A stretch of 24,047 bases of DNA, from the NCBI GenBank assembly GCA_039931865.1, contig JBDTRB010000056.1:1-24047 (forward strand), in the 5' to 3' direction. The DNA comes from JALYUA01 sp039931865. GTDB taxonomy: Bacteria; Acidobacteriota; Thermoanaerobaculia; UBA5066; Gp7-AA6. Numbering within the stretch: position 1 is the stretch's first letter; every line of letters begins with the position of its first letter. Below are positions 12,812 through 21,874 of this stretch, piece after piece. The notes under the pieces are model-generated. The model ran no database searches. It was not told where the DNA came from and saw nothing but the letters and a program-made list of their open reading frames with translations. A program made the translations under genes and the position numbers.

Positions 12812-14719
12812 TCATTCAAGCGAAACGCGAAGTAATTTCACCGAATTTAAAAAAACGAGGATGTCCGGCCCCAGGTGAATCATGGCCGCCTGAATGGGCC
12901 CGATCCAGCCGAGAAGCGCCGCGGTGATTCCCAGCACATGAACCACCCCGACTCCGAAAATCAGGTTCTCCTGGATCGTCCGATAGGCTCGGCGGGCGAT
13001 CGCGCGGGCGGTGACGATACGGCCGAGATCGTCGGTCATGAGTGCGATGTCGGCGGCTTCGATCGCGGCCTGCGTTCCACCCGCGCCCATGGCGATCCCG
13101 ACGTCGGCTTTGGCGAGGGCCGGCGCGTCGTTGACTCCGTCGCCGATCATCGCCACGCGGAACCCCTTCTTCTGTAGTTCCGAGATCGCGGCGACCTTTG
13201 CCTCGGGGAGAAGCTCGGGAAAGACCTGATCGACGCCAATGGCGTCCGCGACGGCCTTCGCGGTGGCGCGGTTGTCGCCGGTGAGCATAGCGATTTGCCG
13301 GACTCCTGTGGCGCGCAGCTTCGCGATTGCCTCGCGGGCGCCTGGCCGGACCTCATCTGCGATCTGGAGGATTCCGATCGGACGGCCGTCGAGAACGACG
13401 TAGACGGCCGTCGCCCCGGGTTCGGCTGCGTTCGTTGGCGGCTCCAGGCCGCTTTCGCGCAGCAGCGCCTCATTCCCGACCAGCGTGGGTTTGCCTTCGA
13501 CCGTCGCCTTGACGCCTCGGCCCTGAATCGCCTCGAAGGAGTCTGGTTCGGGAAACTCTATGCCTGCGGACTTCGCTCTCTCGACGACCGCCAGGGCGAG
13601 CGGATGTGACGAACGGCGGTCGGCGGCAGCCGCGATCCGGAGCACCTCATTCTCGCCTCCGGGATTTGCGAGGGCGACCACCCCGACGACTTTCGGCTTG
13701 CCGATAGTGAGGGTTCCCGTCTTGTCGAAGACCATCGCGTCGACTCTGGCGAGCGTCTCGAGGTACACGCCGCCTTTGATCAGAATCCCGCTTCGGGCGG
13801 CTCGCGCGATCGCGGCGATCATCACCATCGGCGTGGCGAGGCCGAGCTCCGCCGGGGACGTGAAAATCATCAGGGTGACGATCTTCCGGACGTCGTGCGT
13901 GAAGAGGAAAACGACCAGGAGGAACAGGAAGACGACGGGGATCAACCAGGCCGAGACTCGATCCGCGAGCTTCTGGACGGGAGCCTGCGACTCCTCCGCC
14001 TCCTCGACGAGCTTCACGATGCGGGCAAAGGTGGTGTCGGCTCCCGCTTTTTCCGTCCGCACCTCGATGGCGCCCGACTCCAGCACGGTTCCGGCGAACA
14101 CCGCCGATCCTTCGGCCTTGTCCTTCGGGACGCTCTCTCCGGTAATCGGCGCCTCGTTGACGGATCCATTTCCCGAGGACACCTGACCGTCGACGGGAAC
14201 CTTCTCGCCGGCACGCACGAGGACCACATTTCCCGGCCGAAGCTGATCGATCGAAACGGTCCGCTCCCGGCCCTCTTCCCGGAGGATGGCGGTCTGCGGG
14301 ATCGACCCGACGAGACCGCGAATCGAGGCGCGCGCGCGATCGGTGTTCAACTCCGCGATGAACTCCGCGATCAGGATGATGACCATCAGCACGGCGCCGG
14401 CGATCGCTTCTCCTCCGATCAGAGCGATCAACGTCGCGATCGTCACGAAGATCTCGGTCCCGATCCTTCGCTCCCGGATGAGATCGAGGATGCCGGTCTT
14501 GACGAGCGGGTAAAGGCCGACGGTCACGGCGAGCCACAGAACCCAGGTCGGCACCAGGTCTCGCCAGAAGAGAACGACGACGATTCCGGTCAGCACGATG
14601 CGACCGATCTCGATCCAGCGATCCCGCGTCAGAAGCGAGACCATCGGAACGTGCGGTGATTCCGACGCGCCGCGTGCGACCTCGGCGGCCCCTTTACCGG
14701 TCGGTGACACAGCGTCCAT
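12812..14719 (-). CDS. P1B-like metal-transporting P-type ATPase without cysteine
   Basis: The start overlaps the stop of the RND pump gene by one base (TGATG). The 635-residue protein has four N-terminal membrane helices (about 38-124), the actuator TGES (193-196), phosphorylation site DKTGT (D332), SHP (371-373, the heavy-metal ATPase HP motif), MLTGDN (478-483), hinge GDGVND (526-531) and two last helices. In the metal-site helix the usual x-P-C motif is S288-P289-A290-E291-LGLATP: cysteine is Ala and a Glu follows. The last helix carries HLGPD (615-619). There is no HMA domain and no Cys in the whole chain. It pumps some cation using ATP, but a thiol-bound metal such as Cu(I) is unlikely; Zn, Co, Ni, Mn or other hard ions are possible. 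Confidence 0.92.
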   Translation of the reverse strand: MDAVSPTGKGAAEVARGASESPHVPMVSLLTRDRWIEIGRIVLTGIVVVLFWRDLVPTWVLWLAVTVGLYPLVKTGILDLIRERRIGTEIFVTIATLIALIGGEAIAGAVLMVIILIAEFIAELNTDRARASIRGLVGSIPQTAILREEGRERTVSIDQLRPGNVVLVRAGEKVPVDGQVSSGNGSVNEAPITGESVPKDKAEGSAVFAGTVLESGAIEVRTEKAGADTTFARIVKLVEEAEESQAPVQKLADRVSAWLIPVVFLFLLVVFLFTHDVRKIVTLMIFTSPAELGLATPMVMIAAIARAARSGILIKGGVYLETLARVDAMVFDKTGTLTIGKPKVVGVVALANPGGENEVLRIAAAADRRSSHPLALAVVERAKSAGIEFPEPDSFEAIQGRGVKATVEGKPTLVGNEALLRESGLEPPTNAAEPGATAVYVVLDGRPIGILQIADEVRPGAREAIAKLRATGVRQIAMLTGDNRATAKAVADAIGVDQVFPELLPEAKVAAISELQKKGFRVAMIGDGVNDAPALAKADVGIAMGAGGTQAAIEAADIALMTDDLGRIVTARAIARRAYRTIQENLIFGVGVVHVLGITAALLGWIGPIQAAMIHLGPDILVFLNSVKLLRVSLE

Positions 14720-17700
14720 CAGGCCACCACCGTTTTTCTGCCGACCCGGCGCCGCCAGGCCGCGACCCACCCCGGCCAGCGGCGCTCCAGTGACCCGTAG
14801 AGCACGGGAAGAACGATCAAGGTGAGCACGGTTGACGTCACGAGACCGCCAATCACCACGGTCGCGAGCGGGCGCTGCACCTCGGACCCTGCGCTCGTCG
14901 AAGTTGCCATCGGGATGAACCCGACGCTCGCCACGAGAGCGGTCATGAGCACCGGCCGAAGCCGGGTTCCCGATCCTTCGAGCACGGCTTCCTCGAGCGG
15001 TCGGCCCAGCGCTCGAAGCTGATTGATGTAGGAGAGGAGAACGACGCCATTCAATACGGCCACGCCGAAAAGGGCGATGAAGCCGACCGAGGCGGACAGG
15101 TTCAAATGCAGTCCCCGCAGCCAGAGCGCCGCGATCCCTCCGATCAAAGCGAAGGGGACGTTGAACATGACGAGAATCGCCTGCCGCACGTTCCCGAAGC
15201 TCGTGTAGAGCGATCCGAGAATGACGAGAAGGACCAGGGGAACGATGAGTTTGAGCCGTTTCATGGCGCGCTCCTGATTTTCAAACTGCCCGCCATATGT
15301 CACGAAGTAGCCTTCCGGGAGGGACACTCGACGCCCGACCTCCCGCCGCACTTCATCGGCGAATCCGCCGAGATCCCGGCCGCGGACATTGCTTTGAACG
15401 ATGACCATCCTCTCTCCGTTTTCATGGTTGATGAGCTCGGGACCTTCCGCGACGCGAACCCGTGCGATCTGCGCAAGGGGAATCCGGCCGCCCGCCGGTG
15501 TGTTCACGAGCAGCCCTGCGACGCCCTCCGGGGTGGAGCGGTAATTCTCGGCCAGCCGGACCACGATCGGAAATCGTTTACGGCCGTCGATGACCTCGCT
15601 CGCCTGGGCTCCGCCGATTCCGGCCTGCACCGCTTCGCGGACGTCCGCGACCGTGAGCGCGTTCCGCGCGAGCGCCGCTCGATCCACCTCGATCTCGACC
15701 TGCATGGCGCCGGCGCTGACGTCGACCGAAACATCTGCTGCGCCGGGCACGTTCGAGATCACGTCCCGGATCTCGGCGGCCTTTCGTTGAAGAACGGGAA
15801 GGCTGTCGCCAAAGACCTTGACGCCGAGCTCCGTTCTGACGCCCGAGATCGCTTCATCGAGCCGCATGGCCATGGGAGCAGTGAAGTTGTAGTCGATCCC
15901 GGGAATCTCTTTCAGCGCCGCGTCCATTTTCGTGACGAGCTCATCGTTCGAGCGCGCCTTCCATTCCTTGCGCGGGCGAAGAATCACGTACACGTCTCCG
16001 GCGTAGAGACCCATCGTTTCTGTCGCAAGCTCCGGCCGGCCCATCTTCGTCACGATGCTACGCACCTCCGGAAAGCGGAGCAGAGTCTTTTCGACCTCGC
16101 GAGCGATAATCATTCCCTGTGGCAAAGAGGTGCTCGGAAGGCGACGAGTTTCGATCAACATCGAGCCCTCGTCGAGTCTCGGCATGAATTCGGTGCCCAG
16201 GAATGGAACCGAAGCGAGAGAAACGGCCAGGAGAGCCACGGCCGAGAGGACGACCGTTCGCGGACGCCTGATGGCTCCGATGAGCGCGCGGGAGTAACGG
16301 CGCCCGACGTCATCCAGCCATCGCGCCGGTTTTTCCTGGACGGGCCGGAGCAGGTACGACCCTGCCGCCGGGATGTACGTCAGCGCAAACAGGAGAGATC
16401 CGATTACGGCGACACAGACCGTGAAAGCCATGGGACGGAACATCCGCCCCTCGAGACCTTCGAGACTGAAGATCGGCAGATAGACCGCCACGATTATGAA
16501 GACGCCGAAGAGAACGGGCCGGCCAACCTCCACGGCCGCCTCCTGGATGACTTTTCGGGTTTCGTGCGGCTCCCCGTCTCGTGAATGCCCGAGACGGCGA
16601 ACGAAGTTCTCGACCATCACCACCGAGGCGTCCACGATGAGCCCGAAATCGAGAGCCCCCAGGCTCATCAGGTTCGCCGAGACGGCGAAGCGGTTCATGA
16701 GAATAAAGGCGAACAGAAGCGACAGCGGGATGACGGAGGCGGTCAGGAGAGAAGCGCGAAGGTTTCTCAGGAAAAGAAAGAGGATCACGACGACGAGAAG
16801 GCCGCCTTCGAGGAGGTTCCGAAACACGGTCGACGTCGTGCGGTCGACGACTTCGCCCTGGTTGTAAAAGGGGCGAATCTTCACGTCGCGGGGGAGAAGC
16901 TTCTCGACCTCACGCAAGCGCTCCTGGACGCGGCGCACGACCTCACGGCCGTTCGAGCCCTTGAGCATCACGATCATTCCCGAGAGCGTCTCGCCCCGGC
17001 CATCCCTCGAAACGGCGCCCTCGCGAGGCATCGGTCCGACGCTGACCTGCGCCACGTCGCTCACCAGAACCGGGGCCCCACCGACTCCGGTCTTCACAAC
17101 GACGCTCGCGATCTGATCGCTCGTGAGCAGCCGCGCGAGCCCGCGGACGGTGAACCGCTCCCCGCGGTCCTCGATGTAGCCGGCTCCGAAATTGCCATTG
17201 TTCTTCGCGATCGACGTCTCGAGTTCGGCCAGCGTCAATCCGTAGCCCGCGAGCTTGTTCGGGTCGGCGAGAACGTGGAACTGCTGAACCATGCCGCCCC
17301 ACGAGTTGACGTCGGCCACTCCGGGGACAGTTCGGAGGAGCGGTCGAATCGTGTATTCCTGGATGTTCTTCAGCTCCATCAGCGAAACGGTCGGGGATTC
17401 GACGAGATACTGGAAGACCTCGCCCATGGGCGTCGCCGGAGGGCCGAGCGAGGGCTGATATCCGGAGGGCAGGGCCGCTACCGCGTCCTGCATGCGTTGC
17501 TGAACCTGCGCCCTGGCGAAGTAGAGGTCCACGTCGTCCTCGTAGGAGATCGTCACGACGGAGATTCCCGCCTTGGAGATCGATCGGACCCCGAGGGTCG
17601 ACGGCAGGCCCATCATCGACGTTTCCATCGGATACGACACCAGGTTCTCCACCTCGTTCGGCGACAGACCGGGAGCCACGGTGATGACCTGGACCTGGTT

Positions 17701-17829
17701 GGGCGTCAGATCGGGAAATGCGTCGAAGTTGATCCGGCCGAGCGACCAGACCCCGGCGACCGCGATGAGCAGGGCTCCGGCCACGACAGCTGCCCGGAAG
17801 CGGAGGGCGAGAGCGATCCAGCGCGCCAT
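14719..17829 (-). CDS. czcA: Heavy-metal RND efflux pump, CzcA-like
   Basis: The 1036-residue protein has the full HME-RND architecture: N-terminal helix, a first periplasmic loop with FPDLTPNQVQVIT and SYPMETSMMGLPS, helices around 340-480, second loop and C-terminal helix block. Helix 4 carries D394-F-G-L-I-V-D400-ASVVMVE407, the D/D/E proton-relay set of CzcA-type (Zn/Co/Cd/Ni) pumps; CusA-type Cu/Ag pumps lack the DFG form. It takes ions from periplasm or membrane and drives them out with protons. It starts 4 bp behind the adaptor gene and overlaps the ATPase gene at its end. The exact metal is not settled by sequence. Confidence 0.94.
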   Translation of the reverse strand: MARWIALALRFRAAVVAGALLIAVAGVWSLGRINFDAFPDLTPNQVQVITVAPGLSPNEVENLVSYPMETSMMGLPSTLGVRSISKAGISVVTISYEDDVDLYFARAQVQQRMQDAVAALPSGYQPSLGPPATPMGEVFQYLVESPTVSLMELKNIQEYTIRPLLRTVPGVADVNSWGGMVQQFHVLADPNKLAGYGLTLAELETSIAKNNGNFGAGYIEDRGERFTVRGLARLLTSDQIASVVVKTGVGGAPVLVSDVAQVSVGPMPREGAVSRDGRGETLSGMIVMLKGSNGREVVRRVQERLREVEKLLPRDVKIRPFYNQGEVVDRTTSTVFRNLLEGGLLVVVILFLFLRNLRASLLTASVIPLSLLFAFILMNRFAVSANLMSLGALDFGLIVDASVVMVENFVRRLGHSRDGEPHETRKVIQEAAVEVGRPVLFGVFIIVAVYLPIFSLEGLEGRMFRPMAFTVCVAVIGSLLFALTYIPAAGSYLLRPVQEKPARWLDDVGRRYSRALIGAIRRPRTVVLSAVALLAVSLASVPFLGTEFMPRLDEGSMLIETRRLPSTSLPQGMIIAREVEKTLLRFPEVRSIVTKMGRPELATETMGLYAGDVYVILRPRKEWKARSNDELVTKMDAALKEIPGIDYNFTAPMAMRLDEAISGVRTELGVKVFGDSLPVLQRKAAEIRDVISNVPGAADVSVDVSAGAMQVEIEVDRAALARNALTVADVREAVQAGIGGAQASEVIDGRKRFPIVVRLAENYRSTPEGVAGLLVNTPAGGRIPLAQIARVRVAEGPELINHENGERMVIVQSNVRGRDLGGFADEVRREVGRRVSLPEGYFVTYGGQFENQERAMKRLKLIVPLVLLVILGSLYTSFGNVRQAILVMFNVPFALIGGIAALWLRGLHLNLSASVGFIALFGVAVLNGVVLLSYINQLRALGRPLEEAVLEGSGTRLRPVLMTALVASVGFIPMATSTSAGSEVQRPLATVVIGGLVTSTVLTLIVLPVLYGSLERRWPGWVAAWRRRVGRKTVVA

Positions 17830-17833
17830 CGTC

Positions 17834-19033
17834 TCAGCCCTCGGTCATCTTCGAGCGTTCGAACTGCGACTTGACGGCAAAGGCGCCTTCTCGCACGACC
17901 AGCTCGCCGGCCTTGATCCCTCGGAGGATTGCCGCGCGGCCCGACGAGCGGTTCCCGAGCTCGACCTCGCGTTTTTCGAATCGCGCGCCACCTGAGCCGT
18001 CCGGGGTGACAACGAAGACGACCGGCTTTTCATCTACCAGGACGATTGCGGTATCGGGTACGACGACCGCTTTCGCTTTCGGCCCTGCCTCGATCAGGGC
18101 CGTGGCGAACATGCGGGGCTTCAGGCGGCCGGCGCGATTGTCGACGACCGCCTGCACGGGCAGCGTTCTGGTCTTCGCGTCCAACGCTCCTCCCACGCTC
18201 CGGACGGTGGCCGGGAAGGCCTCACCCGGAAACGCGGGCACCGTAAAGGTGATTCGCTGTCCCGGGCGGATCGCTCCGGACAACCGCTCCGACGCGGAGA
18301 TCTCCAGCCAGAGAGTCCTCGAGTCCGTGACGGTGACGAGCGGCGCCCCGGAATCCACGACGGAGCCCGGCGTCGCCTCGCGGCTCAGGACGACCCCCGA
18401 GATCGGCGATCGAAGCGTCACCTCCCCGGATATGGCGGCTGACCCGATGGATGTCATCCCGGCTCGTGCGCGTTCGGATTCCGATTGCGCCTGCCGAAGG
18501 GCGGATCTAGCCCCCTCTTCGTCGGAGCGAGCCCGCTCCACCTCCTGCCGCGCTGCGGCCTTCGCATCCAGAAGGCGCTCCGCACGCTCCCGCGCGGCGC
18601 GAACGTACTCGAGGGACGCCTCGCGAGACCTCACTTCGGCGACCGACTTGTCCACCTCCGCCCGGGCGGTCGACGCCTCCGGGCTTCGCAGCGTGACGAG
18701 CGCCTGGTCTCTGGAAACGAGATCCCCGGCGCGAACGTGGACCTTGATGATGCGGCCCTCAACCGGAGCGCCCAGGCGCGACGTGCGATCCTCATCCGGG
18801 ACGAGTTCCGCGGAGACTTCGGCCGACGGCGTGACGTCGGTAGCGACGGCGGGAGCCCACTGGACTCCCCCGTGCTGAACCTGGGCGCCGGAGAAGACAA
18901 TCGCATCGGCACCCGGCGTCGGATCGGGTTTTTTCGTCTCGGAGGAGCTGGGAGCCCGGCGACAGGCGTACAGGGGAAAAGCGATCATCGCAATTCCCGC
19001 GATCCGGCGGAGGAATACGGCCCGGCTCTTCAT
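17834..19033 (-). CDS. czcB: RND periplasmic adaptor lipoprotein, CzcB/CusB-like
   Basis: The 399-residue protein begins with a lipoprotein signal ending in the lipobox P-L-Y-A-C24, so it is tethered to the inner membrane. It contains a lipoyl-type half motif (GAPVEGRIIKVHVRAGDLVS, about 87-106), a long charged helical hairpin rich in Ala, Glu and Arg (about 120-195), the second half motif (TLRSPISGVVLSREATPGSV), a beta-barrel domain and a C-terminal membrane-proximal domain. It joins the RND pump to the outer-membrane channel. Its start overlaps the channel gene stop as ATGA. There is no Met-rich N-terminal Cu site, in keeping with a CzcB-like role. Confidence 0.92.
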   Translation of the reverse strand: MKSRAVFLRRIAGIAMIAFPLYACRRAPSSSETKKPDPTPGADAIVFSGAQVQHGGVQWAPAVATDVTPSAEVSAELVPDEDRTSRLGAPVEGRIIKVHVRAGDLVSRDQALVTLRSPEASTARAEVDKSVAEVRSREASLEYVRAARERAERLLDAKAAARQEVERARSDEEGARSALRQAQSESERARAGMTSIGSAAISGEVTLRSPISGVVLSREATPGSVVDSGAPLVTVTDSRTLWLEISASERLSGAIRPGQRITFTVPAFPGEAFPATVRSVGGALDAKTRTLPVQAVVDNRAGRLKPRMFATALIEAGPKAKAVVVPDTAIVLVDEKPVVFVVTPDGSGGARFEKREVELGNRSSGRAAILRGIKAGELVVREGAFAVKSQFERSKMTEG

Positions 19034-20409
19034 CGCTTCTCCTTTTTCGACGGCTGGGTCGCGTCCGCTGCGTCCAGAAGAGCGGCAATTCCTCCCGCCG
19101 TGACGGTCTTGAGCTCCAGCAGACTTTCGGCGCGGGCCGTCAGCGTCCGGTAATAAACTCGCCGTGTTTCCCCGACCCCTCTCGTGGCGTCGAGCACCTG
19201 AAGCAGGCTCACCGCGCCTTCCCTGTAAGCGGCCAGCGCGATTTTCCTCGTCTCATCGGCCCGTTCCAGAAGGTGCCCGTCCGGGGGGCCCGAGAGCGAC
19301 TGGACCGAATCCCAGGCCGCTGCGAGCCGCGCCACGACCGTTCGCTCCGCCCACGCGAGCTCCAACTCCCGGGCGTCGCGCTCGGCCGACGCGCGCTCAA
19401 TCTCGCCGCGGTTCCGGTCCATCAACGGGAGCGGGAGGCTGATTCCGGCGATCATCGAGTTCGACCCCGCGATCCGTTTGTTCCCGAACGTGAAGCCGAC
19501 CTGCCGGAGCCTCAGAGTCTGCTGATACGCGGTCTCGAACCGAGCGGCATCGAGCCGCGCCCGGGCTTCGCGAACCTCGGGGTGTCGATTTCGCGCTTCT
19601 TCCAGGATCTGTTCTCGTCGAGGGATCAACTCCGATTCGAGCGCTTCGGGACTGAACGCCGGCTCGACGACCGAGCCCGCGGCGCTCCCGGACTCCCGGC
19701 CGAGGAAGGGCGCCAGCTCGGCCTGCGCCCTATTGAGCTCGATCCTTTCGAGCGACTCCTCCAGGAACGCCCGGTCGACCTCGACTCGCGCGCGAAGGGC
19801 ATCCCCTTCCGAGGCGACGCCCTCGGCGGCCCGAGCCCTGTTGTACTCCTCCAGCTCCTGAAGACCCTTTCGGACTTCCAAAGAAGTCTCCAGAGCGAGC
19901 TTTGCGAGGGCGAGACGGTAGTAGGCGCGCCCGGCGTCCAGCGCCACTGACCAGCGCGCGCGCTCGAGCGCCGCTTCGGCTGCCCGCATCTCGGCCTCCG
20001 CGCGGCTCACTTTCGGCCCGCGCTGGTAGAGGAACTCGAGAGGAAATGCGGCGAAAGTCGAAGTCTCCTTGTCCAGCCCCGGGGGAGCGTCGCGGCCGGG
20101 ATAGGCGCTGTTTTCCACCTGATAGGTCACCGTGGGATTCGGAAACGCGCCGGCCGCGCGGCGAGAGCCGCGGGCCGCGCGCAGGCGGGCGAGAGCCGCC
20201 TCGACGAGAGGATTGTTCGTCGTCGCGGCGCGGAGGACGTCGTTCAGGGTGACTCTGCGGAAGGACGGTCCCGAGTCCGTCTGCGCCGTCGCCACGACAC
20301 CGACCGAGATCATCAACGCCACGATGGCAGCGGGCATCGCAATCCGACTTCGGTCAGTCCGGGACTCGGGCCGGAAAAACGGGACTCTCGGCGCGGGATG
20401 GAAACGCAT
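19030..20409 (-). CDS. czcC: Outer-membrane efflux factor, TolC/CzcC-like
   Basis: ATG at 20409 is preferred because GAGGAG lies a few bases upstream; the frame is open much further (to 20664) but the extra N-terminus is low-complexity. The 459-residue protein has a signal segment (AAIVALMISVGVVATA) and two repeats of the OEP fold: LNDVLRAATTNNPLVEAALA with a long helical hairpin, and RREQILEEARNRHPEVREAR in the second half, ending with YREGAVSLLQVLDATRGV. This is the trimeric outer-membrane channel of the RND complex. It is the first core gene of the efflux operon and overlaps the adaptor gene. Confidence 0.9.
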   Translation of the reverse strand: MRFHPAPRVPFFRPESRTDRSRIAMPAAIVALMISVGVVATAQTDSGPSFRRVTLNDVLRAATTNNPLVEAALARLRAARGSRRAAGAFPNPTVTYQVENSAYPGRDAPPGLDKETSTFAAFPLEFLYQRGPKVSRAEAEMRAAEAALERARWSVALDAGRAYYRLALAKLALETSLEVRKGLQELEEYNRARAAEGVASEGDALRARVEVDRAFLEESLERIELNRAQAELAPFLGRESGSAAGSVVEPAFSPEALESELIPRREQILEEARNRHPEVREARARLDAARFETAYQQTLRLRQVGFTFGNKRIAGSNSMIAGISLPLPLMDRNRGEIERASAERDARELELAWAERTVVARLAAAWDSVQSLSGPPDGHLLERADETRKIALAAYREGAVSLLQVLDATRGVGETRRVYYRTLTARAESLLELKTVTAGGIAALLDAADATQPSKKEKR

Positions 20410-20479
20410 GGAGACTCTCCTCGGATCGGGGAAGGGTCGGCACGCGAAGAACTCGCACGCCGCAGCGGAGAGTGCGCGA

Positions 20480-20914
20480 TTAGACGAGGAGGACGCGAAT
20501 GCGGGAGAGAAGGGGAGACGGGCGGATTCTGTCCTGCAGTTGCCGGCTCTGAGCGGACGAGTGGGTCCCGGCAGCGGCGATCGCGGGCGGTCCACCAGCG
20601 TCCGCCGCCCCACCGGATCCGGGATCGCGGCATGGAAGGAGGGAAAGGCCTCCCACGCAGACACGCGACTGGTGATCCGCTTCGACCGGCTCCGTCTGCT
20701 CGATTTCCGGAGAGAGAAAGGGCCGAGTATGGCCCTCGCGCGCCCGATCGGTCCGGCGGTGCTCCGAAATCAGTCGGAGCTGGCCGCTCTCGACGGCGAG
20801 GTACTGCGTGTGAATATGGTCACCCGGATGAGCGTCGGCCGGGGCCGTCCGTGTCTCGGAAAGGATGGGCAGGACGAAGATGATCAGGGTAATCGCGGCG
20901 CGATGTCCAAGCAC
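20480..20914 (-). CDS. Probable secreted protein upstream of the efflux genes
   Basis: GTG at 20914 opens 144 codons on the same strand as the efflux operon, ending 70 bp before the channel gene. The first 28 residues look like a signal peptide (AAITLIIFVLPILSETRTAP, cleavage near ADA), followed by HPGDHIHTQYLAVESG, with several His residues. C-V-G-G-L-S-L-L-P-C gives two cysteines. The last 60 residues are compositionally biased. Third codon positions are mostly G/C as in the neighbours. Czc-type operons often start with a small periplasmic protein (CzcI), but no similarity to it can be claimed. The start lacks an obvious ribosome binding site. Confidence 0.5.
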   Translation of the reverse strand: MLGHRAAITLIIFVLPILSETRTAPADAHPGDHIHTQYLAVESGQLRLISEHRRTDRAREGHTRPFLSPEIEQTEPVEADHQSRVCVGGLSLLPCRDPGSGGAADAGGPPAIAAAGTHSSAQSRQLQDRIRPSPLLSRIRVLLV

Positions 20915-21514
20915 TGGGGAATGCTACTACAGCGGGTATTCTTTCTCGCCGCTGGCGATGTTCCTGGGTGGCGGCCTCGAAGAGCTGAACGCCCTCTTCG
21001 ACCGGGATGAGTTTCCTGACGAGCCGAGGAGCTACCACACGGGCGGTTCGTGATGAACCAGTCGTCTCATCTGCCGCACACGGGGGAGTCATTCGAGTTG
21101 AAGTGCTGGGGGTTCGAGGTCGCCGCCATGGACGAGCGCCGCGTCGACAAGATTCTGGTCTCAGCCTTCCCTTCCCTGAGTCAGGCCTCCGGCCGGAACG
21201 TCCGGCGAATCCGGATTTCCCTGGACTGACGCGCGGAGAGCTACGACGTTGTGCTTCTCATCCCGCGCGTTGACCTCGGTCCGGCGGCGGCGAAGCGCGT
21301 GGAACTTGTCTTCTTCGAGATCCGGCTCGACACCCTTTTGATCGCTCCGGCGTTACTACCGCTTCCACCGCGACAATGCGGTCGGCTTCCTCGAGTTCCT
21401 CCCGAGACCGGCGGCGAAGCCGGCGCAGTGGGCGAATCGCCGCCTGCGACCGCCTGCTCGCCCTGATCATGCATCCAATAGATGCGGAGCCCGATTCGGC
21501 TGCGTCCGCGAGGT
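20915..21514. other. 600 bp between efflux operon and tmRNA copy 2: small or broken frames
   Basis: Plus-strand frames here read like protein but do not join: one ending at 21053 with FSPLAMFLGGGLEELNALFD, the 58-codon frame at 21053-21229, then ESYDVVLLIPRVDLGPAAAK and RVELVFFEIRLDTL (about 21238-21350), and, one frame over, RYYRFHRDNAVGFLEFLPRP (about 21352-21415). No family is recognised. A frameshifted or decayed plus-strand gene is possible; so are chance frames in GC-rich DNA. Confidence 0.35.
21053..21229 (+). CDS. Possible 58-residue protein of unknown function
   Basis: The ATG overlaps the stop of an upstream frame (TGATGA). The product begins MNQSSHLPHTGESFELKCWG and continues VAAMDERRVDKILVSAFPSL before ending in RNVRRIRISLD. 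The mixture of charged and hydrophobic residues looks protein-like, with G/C-rich third positions, but there is no recognised family and no clear ribosome binding site. It could be part of a decayed longer gene spanning this region. Confidence 0.3.
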   Translation: MNQSSHLPHTGESFELKCWGFEVAAMDERRVDKILVSAFPSLSQASGRNVRRIRISLD

Positions 21515-21874
21515 TGGTGGAGGCGGCGGGAGTTGAACCCGCGTCCGGAAGCGTCACGGGAAAGGCTACTCCATGCTCAGCCTCTTCTTTAGTTTCGTCC
21601 GGTCGCCTCAAGAAGAGGCAAAACAGCGGTCGGACAACCCCGAATAGGTTTCGCCGGTCCGTCCGGGGGTCCGGACCGGCTACACCCGCATTTGGCGTCG
21701 GCGTACGAGACCCGGCGGGTGCGGTTCCCGGACACCGTCACTGCGCGTTAATTACGCAGCGAGAGCGAGATTGCTGTTATTGGCAGCTATCATTTTTCAC
21801 CTTTTAACGAGGTAGGTGAGGCCTCGGCATGCAACCTGACGCGTGCTCGTCCCCGTCGAAGCCGTTTCGCCCCC
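21515..21874 (-). ncRNA. ssrA: tmRNA (ssrA), copy 2
   Basis: This gene matches copy 1 (12354-12713) throughout, including the GGGGGCG 5' acceptor strand at 21874, the AANNSNLALAA tag frame and the encoded CCA at 21515-21517. It lies upstream of the efflux operon on the same strand and divergent from the DUF1440-like gene. Its upstream region keeps the leader hairpin (21885-21903) and the ATAACAC block (about 21922-21928) but otherwise differs from copy 1, so both could be expressed. Two full tmRNA genes 9.2 kb apart are unusual. Confidence 0.95.

Noticed and set aside
15106..16584. Long plus-strand frames opposite the RND pump and adaptor genes
   Set aside because: They mirror the czcA/czcB codons and have no family features.
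12751..21514. Integrative element with its own recombinase between the tmRNA copies
   Set aside because: No tyrosine or serine recombinase, transposase or conjugation gene was seen between the repeats, so a self-mobile element cannot be claimed.
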